The notes under the pieces: model-generated
Database searches by the model: none
Told to the model about the DNA's origin: nothing
What the model saw: only the letters and a program-made list of their open reading frames with translations
Translations under genes and position numbers: made by a program
Source of the DNA: Aquimarina sp.
GTDB lineage: Bacteria; Bacteroidota; Bacteroidia; Flavobacteriales; Flavobacteriaceae
Direction: 5' to 3'
Assembly: GCA_011524575.1 (NCBI GenBank)
Contig: WTKB01000369.1
Coordinates: forward strand, 1-5,137
DNA: 5,137 bases
Part shown: positions 1 to 5,137 of the stretch, piece after piece
Numbering within the stretch: position 1 is the first letter of the stretch
How the letters are laid out: the number at the start of each line of letters is the position of its first letter

Positions 1-1271
1 TTAGTCCATAATTGTTTTAACCAAGAACGAATACTATTTTCTTTAGCATTTTTGCCTGGGTGGTATAGTTGTGTTTTTGATAATGTTTCTGGGAAAAATT
101 CCTGATCGATGAAATTCCCTTGGTATTCATGTGCATATTTATAATCAGAACCATAGTTTAAATCTTTCATTAATTTTGTAGAAGCATTCCGAAGGTGTAA
201 GGGTACAGGTTGATTTCCAGTTTTTATTACTAGATCCTGAGCCGAATTAATCGCCTGATATACCGTGTTACTTTTGGCAGATGTTGCTAAATAAATTACA
301 CATTGACTTAATATAATTCTGGATTCAGGAAAACCAATAACACTTACAGCATTGAAGCAGTTATTTGCGATTACTAAAGCTGTAGGATTAGCAAGTCCGA
401 TATCTTCAGAGGCCGAAATAAGTAATCTACGAGCAATAAATTTCACATCTTCACCAGCGTTAATCATACGTGCAAGCCAATATACCGCAGCATTGGGGTC
501 AGAGCCTCTAATAGATTTAATTAGTGCTGAAGCAATATCGTAGTGTGTATCGGCATTTTTATCATAGTTAAGCGGTGTGTTTTGAATGGTTTGTTCTACA
601 AGTATATTATCTATTTCCAAATAAGTATCGCTAGAAGCAGTATTACACACCAGTTCAAGTATATTTAGTAGCCTTCGAGCATCACCTCCAGATAAGCGTA
701 AAATAGCTTCCGTTTCTTTGAGTTTTATTTTTTTATTTATTAAAATAAGATCATTTTGAAGTGCCTTATAAATGATTGTTTCGAGGTCTTTGATTTCTAA
801 AGTTTTCAAGACGTATACTTGTGAACGAGAAAGTAATGCAGAAACCACCTCAAAACTAGGGTTTTCTGTAGTTGCTCCAATAAGAGTAATCCATCCTTTT
901 TCAACAGCTTCAAGAAGTGAGTCTTGTTGTGATTTAGAAAAGCGATGAATTTCGTCTATAAATAAAATGGGATTTTGGGTGGTATAAAGTCCGTGGTTGT
1001 TTTTAACTTTTGAAATAACTTCCCGAATATCTTTAACACCGCTATTAATCGCACTCAAACTATAAAAAGAGCGTTTTGTAGTGGTAGCAATAATTTGAGC
1101 TAGTGTCGTTTTTCCTACTCCTGGAGGCCCCCATAAAATAATAGACGGTAATCTTCCTGAAAGTATTTGTCGTTTTAATATTCCTTCTTCTCCTAAAAGG
1201 TGGGATTGTCCTACAAAATCATCTAGAGATTTAGGACGCATCCGTTCTGCTAAGGGGCTATTGGAAACCAT
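1..1271 (-). CDS. rarA: Replication-associated recombination protein A (RarA/MgsA), AAA+ ATPase, 3' end cut by window edge
   Basis: RarA (MgsA in E. coli, relative of eukaryotic WRNIP1) is a cytosolic AAA+ ATPase of the clamp-loader clade that acts on DNA ends and gaps at stalled replication forks. The frame is open for 423 codons from ATG at 1271 to the left edge, where the last, incomplete codon reads AA-, so it is Lys or Asn and the stop lies outside; the TTA at 1-3 is out of frame. Visible motifs: N-terminal [16 protein letters not shown] (residues 7-22), Walker [10 protein letters not shown] (48-56), Walker B with DEIH (106-109), sensor 1 GATTENPSF (132-140), arginine-finger region LLSRSQ (146-151), sensor 2 SGGDARR (194-200), then the MgsA-type C-terminal domain with RGSDPNAA (255-262) and a conserved YKYAHEY tail. 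Family members are about 420-450 residues, so only a few residues should be missing. No Shine-Dalgarno is seen. It lies 63 bp downstream of the nuclease gene, same strand. Confidence 0.96.
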   Translation of the reverse strand, partial: MVSNSPLAERMRPKSLDDFVGQSHLLGEEGILKRQILSGRLPSIILWGPPGVGKTTLAQIIATTTKRSFYSLSAINSGVKDIREVISKVKNNHGLYTTQNPILFIDEIHRFSKSQQDSLLEAVEKGWITLIGATTENPSFEVVSALLSRSQVYVLKTLEIKDLETIIYKALQNDLILINKKIKLKETEAILRLSGGDARRLLNILELVCNTASSDTYLEIDNILVEQTIQNTPLNYDKNADTHYDIASALIKSIRGSDPNAAVYWLARMINAGEDVKFIARRLLISASEDIGLANPTALVIANNCFNAVSVIGFPESRIILSQCVIYLATSAKSNTVYQAINSAQDLVIKTGNQPVPLHLRNASTKLMKDLNYGSDYKYAHEYQGNFIDQEFFPETLSKTQLYHPGKNAKENSIRSWLKQLWT

Positions 1272-1303
1272 TGATGTGTTTATTTTTAATAAAGAATTAT
1301 TTC

Positions 1304-1336
1304 AGAGCTTGTTTAGAGCCTGTTTAAACAAGCTCT
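1304..1336. repeat. Short inverted repeat with 12-bp arms, built of three copies of an end-like 11-mer
   Basis: The arms 1304-1315 and 1325-1336 are perfect reverse complements (AGAGCTTGTTTA / TAAACAAGCTCT) around a 9-base loop. The loop starts a third copy, GAGCCTGTTTA (1316-1326), which together with the right arm makes a nearly perfect 20-bp palindrome (1316-1335). It fills much of the 63-bp gap between the nuclease stop and the rarA start and overlaps the nuclease stop codon. A role as a rho-independent terminator for the nuclease is possible, but the bases that follow on the minus strand are mixed A/T rather than a T run. The 11-mer closely matches the ends of the larger palindrome at 3295-3448, so a mobile-element relic is the alternative I prefer. 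The repeat itself is certain; its function is not. Confidence 0.8.
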
Positions 1337-2057
1337 AATATTTCCACATCTTAGTAATGCGGTTTTTTTTCTTGCTTATTTTTGTACCTAGTAAGGTTTC
1401 CCATAACGAGATCCCTGCAATTTTCTCAACTTTTGTTGTTTTTACTAAATAGGTAGATAATTCTTGATTAAAATCCGTTTCATTAGGAATAATAAATGAC
1501 CACACATTTATCGTTCCTGTATTCTTTTCGATAAGTACAGACTTAAAAAAAGCATGAGGAATAGGTAAACTTACTTTGCAATTCTCGGACCCCATCATTA
1601 CGACTTCTTTATCGAAATAAAAGAGAGGTCCAGAAATTACATATGTTTCTAATACTTTACTACTATTGTTTAATGTACGAACAGCATCTTCTAATTCTTT
1701 CCATGCCCCTTTATTGCATTCTGGTTTTTGAGGACACATATTAGAAAGTAAAAAAGTTTCGCTATTTTGAATTTGCGTTTCAATTTGGTTAGCACTTGCA
1801 ACTAAGTGTCCTCGTTCGTAGCCAGAGTTTTCATAAACTTCTTTATCAGCTCTAAAAGCTTCAGGAATGCGATAATCAGACCTAAAATTATTTACTCTTT
1901 TAACCTGACTTTTATCAGGATCGATAATTTCTAAAGCCCATTTAGCTTGTCTAAAATAGTACGAATATCCAAGTATGTAGTGCCTGTTGTATAAAATCTG
2001 ATCTGCTGCAGGAAGCCCATATCGTGCTTCTCGCTTTAATTGTGCATGATTATTCAT
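1335..2057 (-). CDS. DNA/RNA non-specific endonuclease (NucA/EndoG/Serratia nuclease family), apparently cytosolic
   Basis: Members of this beta-beta-alpha-metal (HNH-like) family cut single- and double-stranded DNA and RNA using one divalent metal ion. The 240-residue protein shows the family core in order: ERGHLVASANQ (81-91), a variant of the usual DRGH with His84 as predicted general base and Arg82 beside it; LLSNMCPQ with Asn106; NKGAWKELE (115-123) with Asn115 as predicted metal ligand and Glu123; then VISGPLFY (140-147) and LPIPHAFFK (164-172). The spacings match Serratia nuclease (N106 to N115 is 9, N115 to E123 is 8), as recalled from that structure. The N-terminus (MNNHAQLKREARYGLPAADQ) has no signal peptide, and no earlier start is possible because an in-frame TAG lies at 2073-2075. 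The C-terminus is very basic (ISKKKNRITKMWKY). No inhibitor gene is visible nearby. It is 61 bp downstream of the dehydrogenase gene. Family assignment is firm; cellular role is unknown. Confidence 0.92.
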   Translation of the reverse strand: MNNHAQLKREARYGLPAADQILYNRHYILGYSYYFRQAKWALEIIDPDKSQVKRVNNFRSDYRIPEAFRADKEVYENSGYERGHLVASANQIETQIQNSETFLLSNMCPQKPECNKGAWKELEDAVRTLNNSSKVLETYVISGPLFYFDKEVVMMGSENCKVSLPIPHAFFKSVLIEKNTGTINVWSFIIPNETDFNQELSTYLVKTTKVEKIAGISLWETLLGTKISKKKNRITKMWKY

Positions 2058-2072
2058 AAATAATATGTTAAT

Positions 2073-2098
2073 CTAGGGCATGTATAGGTATGCTCTAG
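2073..2098 (-). repeat. Hairpin in the gap between dehydrogenase and nuclease genes
   Basis: The arms CTAGGGCAT (2073-2081) and ATGCTCTAG (2090-2098) can pair over 9 positions with one non-Watson-Crick position and an 8-base loop. It sits 20 bp downstream of the dehydrogenase stop and 15 bp upstream of the nuclease ATG. As a minus-strand transcript it could end or slow dehydrogenase transcription, or be a leader structure ahead of the nuclease start. The sequence after it (ATTAACATATTA) is not a T run, so a classic rho-independent terminator is doubtful. Confidence 0.5.
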
Positions 2099-2113
2099 TA
2101 GGATTTATCAACA

Positions 2114-2121
2114 CAAATTTA
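2114..2121 (-). promoter_or_regulatory. Possible Bacteroidetes -7 promoter element ahead of the nuclease gene
   Basis: On the minus strand these bases read TAAATTTG, an exact match to the Bacteroidetes -7 consensus TAnnTTTG. It overlaps the dehydrogenase stop codon (TAA at 2121-2119). I see no good -33 TTTG/TTG at the usual distance upstream, and the motif can arise by chance in AT-rich DNA. If it is used, the nuclease mRNA would carry a leader of about 50 bases containing the hairpin at 2073-2098. Confidence 0.3.
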
Positions 2122-3261
2122 ATCTTTTAAAATACTTCTAGAAATTACAATTTTTTGAATCTCACTAGTCCCTTCATAAATCTGTGTGATTTTTGCATCT
2201 CGCATAAGTCGTTCGACGTGGTATTCTTTTACATACCCGTTACCGCCATGAATTTGCACTGCTTCAATGGTAACGTCCATAGCTGCTTTTGAGGCTGCTA
2301 GTTTTGCCACAGCACTAGAAAGATCATAATTATTTCCGTTGTCTTTATCTACTGCAGATTGATATACTAATAGACGAGCACCTTGAATTTGAGAGTACAT
2401 ATCAGCTAGTTTGAAGGCAATGGCTTGGTGGTTACAAATTTCAGTTCCAAAAGATTTCCTGATTTTAGAATAAGCTAAGGCACGTTCGTAGGCACCTTGT
2501 GCAATTCCTAATGCTTGAGCTGCAATCCCTATCCGACCACCTGCAAGGGTTTTCATTGCAAATTTAAATCCAAAACCATTTGGTCCTAATCTATTTTCTT
2601 TAGGTATTTTCACATCATTAAAAATCAAGGAGTGGGTATCGCTACTTCGAATACCTAATTTTTCTTCTTTAGGACCTATTTCAAAACCTTCCCAACCTTT
2701 TTCAACAATAAAAACATTAATTCCTTTATGTTTTAAAGAAACATCAGTTTGTGCAATGATTAAATAATAGTCGGCAGTACCTCCGTTTGTAATCCAGTTT
2801 TTAGTACCATTTAATAGATAATGATCTTCTTTTTCAATAGCAGTAGTCTTTTGTGAAGTCGCATCACTACCAGCTTCGGGTTCAGAAAGTGCAAAAGCGC
2901 CTAGTTTTTTTCCTGAGGCAAGAGGTTCTAAATACTTTTCTTTTTGTTTGGTGTTTCCATATTCTTCCAATCCCCAGCATACTAGTGAATTGTTTACCGA
3001 CATAATTACTGCTGCGGAGGCATCAATTTTAGAAATTTCTTCAAGTGCTAATACATAAGACAGGGTATCCATACCCCCTCCACCATATTGCGTAGTATTC
3101 ATCATTCCCATAAACCCTAGTTCCCCCATTTTTTTTACTTGTTCATAAGGGAAAATTTCTTTTCGATCTCTATCGATGACTTCTGGTAGCAACTCTTTCT
3201 CACTAAATTCTTTAGCTGCTTGTTTAATCATTATGTGTTCTTCTGTAAGTTGAAAATTCAT
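2119..3261 (-). CDS. Acyl-CoA dehydrogenase, short-chain (butyryl-CoA dehydrogenase-like)
   Basis: This is an FAD enzyme that performs the alpha,beta-dehydrogenation of acyl-CoA, the first step of fatty-acid or branched-chain acyl-CoA breakdown, passing electrons to an electron-transfer flavoprotein in the cytosol. The 380-residue length is normal and both ends are intact. Domains in order: helical N-terminal domain (about 1-115), beta domain with the first family signature ALSEPEAGSD (124-133) and WITNGG (156-161), and the C-terminal helical domain with RKSFG (268-272), the FAD/dimer-contact segment QIHGGNGY (336-343) and IYEGTSEIQ (361-369). Glu363 is the predicted catalytic base, in the position used by short- and medium-chain enzymes rather than the isovaleryl/long-chain position. 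The exact substrate cannot be read from sequence; short-chain or 2-methyl-branched acyl-CoA is likely. The ATG at 3261 gives the standard MNFQLTEEH start; no Shine-Dalgarno is visible upstream. Its 5' flank holds the 154-bp palindrome, beginning 34 bp before the start. Confidence 0.95.
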   Translation of the reverse strand: MNFQLTEEHIMIKQAAKEFSEKELLPEVIDRDRKEIFPYEQVKKMGELGFMGMMNTTQYGGGGMDTLSYVLALEEISKIDASAAVIMSVNNSLVCWGLEEYGNTKQKEKYLEPLASGKKLGAFALSEPEAGSDATSQKTTAIEKEDHYLLNGTKNWITNGGTADYYLIIAQTDVSLKHKGINVFIVEKGWEGFEIGPKEEKLGIRSSDTHSLIFNDVKIPKENRLGPNGFGFKFAMKTLAGGRIGIAAQALGIAQGAYERALAYSKIRKSFGTEICNHQAIAFKLADMYSQIQGARLLVYQSAVDKDNGNNYDLSSAVAKLAASKAAMDVTIEAVQIHGGNGYVKEYHVERLMRDAKITQIYEGTSEIQKIVISRSILKD

Positions 3262-3294
3262 TATTTAGAGGAGTTTTTTGTAATTATTGACTAA

Positions 3295-3448
3295 TAGCTT
3301 GTTTAAAGGCACTACTTCCTGTAATCCAAAATTTTAAGAATTGGGATCACTTTAAAAAGATTTACATGTCTCTGTATGTGCATCATTTAAAAGTAACCCA
3401 AAACCTTAAACTTTTGAATTACAGTTCGTATTCCCTTTAAACAAACTC
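3295..3448. mobile_element. 154-bp full-length imperfect palindrome flanked by TAA: candidate MITE
   Basis: The two halves are reverse complements of one another without any gap, centred at 3371.5. By hand alignment about 55 of 73 arm positions match, leaving an 8-base central loop (GTCTCTGT, 3368-3375). The outermost stretch is the best conserved: TTGTTTAAAGG (3299-3309) mirrored by CCTTTAAACAA (3434-3444), with outer ends TAGC and GAGT. The trinucleotide TAA lies directly outside each end (3292-3294 and 3449-3451), as expected for a 3-bp target duplication; TNA targets are known for some IS5-family groups, but I cannot assign the family. The element has no ORF of note. It lies in the upstream region of both divergent genes and so may carry or disturb the dehydrogenase promoter. 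Alternatives are a large structured RNA or a long regulatory hairpin. Confidence 0.65.
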
Positions 3449-3671
3449 TAAATATCCCTTAAAAATAATAGATCTTTCAATAGAATCAAAGATTAATTGA
3501 TTATTGTTTAGTAATTTATTTAAATAGTTGCTTATTTATCATTTAACCATCTATTTAATTCTATTTTTTTAAAGAATAGATAATTTAATATTAATCCCTT
3601 CAATTTTTAAGCCTTATGATTTTTTTAAAAGAGTAGTAATTTTATATTTGTGAAGATTAAAATATAAGTTT
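3449..3671. other. AT-rich intergenic DNA upstream of nhaB
   Basis: This stretch of about 220 bp is very AT-rich, has stop codons in the frames I read, and holds no gene I can support. Together with 3262-3448 it makes up the 410-bp divergent gap. The only motif that stands out is the promoter-like TATATTTG near its right end. A weak 7-bp dyad, ATCTATT (3549-3555) and AATAGAT (3575-3581), is also present but could be chance in such low-complexity DNA. Confidence 0.6.
3643..3650 (+). promoter_or_regulatory. Bacteroidetes -7 promoter element for nhaB
   Basis: TATATTTG is an exact match to the Bacteroidetes -7 consensus TAnnTTTG. It ends 21 bp before the nhaB ATG, so transcription would begin roughly 15-17 bases ahead of the start codon, giving a short leader without a Shine-Dalgarno, common in this phylum. 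No clear -33 TTTG/TTG is seen at the right distance; the region there is a T run. Confidence 0.5.
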
Positions 3672-5137
3672 ATGTATAATTCTTTTTTAGGAAGTTCCCC
3701 AAAATGGTTTAAAACTACCATGCTATCTTTTTTGATAGGAAACACTATTTTGTTCTTTTTATTGCCTGTTTTTTTAGATCATCATCTTGCACATACCGTT
3801 CTTTCTTGGGGGTTTATTGCTGAATTTATTTTTTGTCTTGCGATGGCATTGAAGTGCTATCCATTACAATCGGGTGGGCTTTTAGCTATCCAGATCTTGG
3901 CTTTAGGACTCACATCCCCACATAACGCCTATCATGAGGTTGCTCAAAATTTAGAGGTGATCCTCCTCCTTGTTTTTATGGTAGCAGGTATTTATTTTAT
4001 GAAACCGCTACTTATGTTTATTTTTAGTAAAGTATTTACAAAAATTAAGTCTAAGCTTAGCCTTTCCTTGCTTTTTGTGTTTTTATCAGCTGTACTATCC
4101 GCTTTTTTAGATGCTCTTACGGTAACGGCCGTTCTTATTAGTGTATCTGTAGGTTTTTACGGCGTGTATCATAAAATACATTCGAGCCAAGAGGCTGATT
4201 TTAATAATGACGGAAACCCAGATACCGATCAGTTAAGTGGTGAAACTTTAGAGCAATTTCGTAGTTTCTTAAGGAGTTTGGTAATACATGGTGTTGTTGG
4301 TACAGCACTAGGAGGGGTGTGTACTAAGGTAGGTGAACCTCAAAACTTGTTAATTGCTGAGCGATTGGGTTGGAATTTTATTGAGTTTTTCCTTAAAATG
4401 GCACCTATTACTATGATTGTTTTCGTTTGTGGATTAATTACTACTGTTGTTTTAGAGGTCACAAATAGTTTTGGTTTTGGTCAGAAATTACCTTTACCTG
4501 TGCGTACGATTATTGAAAATTATACTTTAGAACAAGATCAAAAGCGTACGGTTATGGAAAAATACGCTTTAAAAGTACAAGCGGTAGCCGCTATTTTATT
4601 AATTATTGGATTGGCCACTCATATTGCTCCTGTTGGTTTTATTGGATTGGCGTTAATTATTTTCCAAACGGCTTTTACGGGTATTATTGACGAACATTCA
4701 CTGGGTAAAGCCTTTGAAGAAGCTCTACCTTTTACAGGTTTATTAGTGGTGTTTTTTGTGGTGGTAGCCATGATTCATGACCAACACTTATTTAAGCCAA
4801 TCATAGATTGGGCACTTTCTATGGATCCGACTGATCAGCCTGCTATATTTTATTTAGCTAATGGTTTCTTGTCGATGATTAGCGATAATGTATTTGTAGC
4901 TACAGTTTACATTGGAGAGGTTAAAACCGCTTTTACCAATGGTATAATTGATAGAGCTCAGTTTGAAAAATTAGCTGTTGCTATTAACACAGGAACAAAC
5001 CTACCAAGTGTAGCTACACCAAATGGACAAGCTGCCTTTTTGTTTTTATTGACTTCGGCATTAGCTCCACTTATTGGTTTATCGTACATGAAAATGGTAA
5101 AAATGGCTTTTCCTTATACTATTGTATTAGGTACGGT
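3672..5137 (+). CDS. nhaB: Na+/H+ antiporter NhaB, 3' end cut by window edge
   Basis: NhaB is an inner-membrane secondary transporter that expels Na+ in exchange for protons and helps control cytoplasmic Na+ and pH, fitting a saline habitat. The frame is open for 488 codons from ATG at 3672; the family is about 500-530 residues, so only the last few dozen should be missing. An in-frame TGA at 3651-3653 rules out an earlier start. The N-terminus [10 protein letters not shown] (5-14) resembles the E. coli NhaB start. Many hydrophobic segments follow, for example about 16-35, 95-112, 132-165, 243-262, 304-334, 353-368, 392-413 and 454-472. Conserved patches: SAFLDALTV (143-151), whose Asp147 is the acidic residue inside a membrane helix that corresponds to one reported important in Vibrio Nha[10 protein letters not shown] (221-229); [14 protein letters not shown] (403-416); and [19 protein letters not shown] (438-456). 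A hydrophilic loop (about 168-200) rich in D, E, N and Q separates two halves. It is transcribed away from the dehydrogenase gene. Confidence 0.93.
   Translation, partial: MYNSFLGSSPKWFKTTMLSFLIGNTILFFLLPVFLDHHLAHTVLSWGFIAEFIFCLAMALKCYPLQSGGLLAIQILALGLTSPHNAYHEVAQNLEVILLLVFMVAGIYFMKPLLMFIFSKVFTKIKSKLSLSLLFVFLSAVLSAFLDALTVTAVLISVSVGFYGVYHKIHSSQEADFNNDGNPDTDQLSGETLEQFRSFLRSLVIHGVVGTALGGVCTKVGEPQNLLIAERLGWNFIEFFLKMAPITMIVFVCGLITTVVLEVTNSFGFGQKLPLPVRTIIENYTLEQDQKRTVMEKYALKVQAVAAILLIIGLATHIAPVGFIGLALIIFQTAFTGIIDEHSLGKAFEEALPFTGLLVVFFVVVAMIHDQHLFKPIIDWALSMDPTDQPAIFYLANGFLSMISDNVFVATVYIGEVKTAFTNGIIDRAQFEKLAVAINTGTNLPSVATPNGQAAFLFLLTSALAPLIGLSYMKMVKMAFPYTIVLGT

Noticed and set aside
1..3. TTA as a possible rarA stop codon
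   Set aside because: The rarA frame uses codons starting at positions divisible by three, so TTA at 1-3 is out of frame; the gene continues beyond the edge.
352..543. 63-codon plus-strand open frame
   Set aside because: It lies wholly inside the rarA coding sequence on the other strand, in a region coding for conserved RarA C-terminal residues, and its translation resembles no family I know.
1304..1336. Rho-independent terminator for the nuclease
   Set aside because: The stem is good but AT-rich, and no T run follows it on the minus strand (bases after it read GAAATAATTC). I list it as a repeat instead; the terminator reading is not excluded.
1..3261. rarA, nuclease and dehydrogenase as one functional system such as a defence island
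   Set aside because: The genes share strand and short gaps, but RarA and the dehydrogenase are widespread housekeeping proteins, and no sensor, inhibitor or modification gene is present; nothing in the sequence ties their roles together.
3549..3581. ATCTATT/AATAGAT dyad ahead of nhaB as an operator
   Set aside because: Seven-bp arms in extremely AT-rich, low-complexity DNA are expected by chance and there is no second copy to support a regulator site.

Overview
The window looks like chromosomal DNA of a marine-type member of the Bacteroidetes, most likely Flavobacteriaceae. Three things suggest this. The sequence is AT-rich, especially between genes. The starts I checked lack Shine-Dalgarno sequences. 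A TAnnTTTG-type promoter element lies just ahead of the rightmost gene. The protein sequences also read like flavobacterial versions of their families; that is an impression from memory, not a search.

Layout. Positions 1-1271 (minus strand, running off the left edge) encode nearly all of RarA/MgsA, the AAA+ ATPase that acts at stalled replication forks. Positions 1335-2057 (minus) encode a 240-residue DNA/RNA non-specific endonuclease of the NucA/EndoG/Serratia type with its active-site residues in place and no signal peptide. Positions 2119-3261 (minus) encode a complete 380-residue acyl-CoA dehydrogenase of the short-chain (butyryl-CoA dehydrogenase-like) type. Positions 3672-5137 (plus, running off the right edge) encode most of an NhaB-type Na+/H+ antiporter. 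The three minus-strand genes are spaced by about 60 bp and could be read as one transcript, but their functions are not obviously linked. The antiporter is divergent.

The most unusual part is the 410-bp divergent intergenic region between the dehydrogenase and nhaB. It holds a 154-bp, ungapped, full-length imperfect palindrome (3295-3448) with matching ends, flanked on both sides by the trinucleotide TAA. This has the architecture of a MITE (non-autonomous transposon) or a large hairpin repeat. A second, much shorter copy of the same end sequence (GAGCTTGTTTA) occurs three times in 34 bp at 1302-1338, and one copy supplies the last base of the nuclease stop codon. The two loci therefore seem to carry relics of the same, unidentified element family. 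No CRISPR array, tRNA, rRNA or full transposase gene was seen. The coding genes are ordinary household or stress genes, so I see no convincing new multi-gene system here; the repeat family is the best lead.
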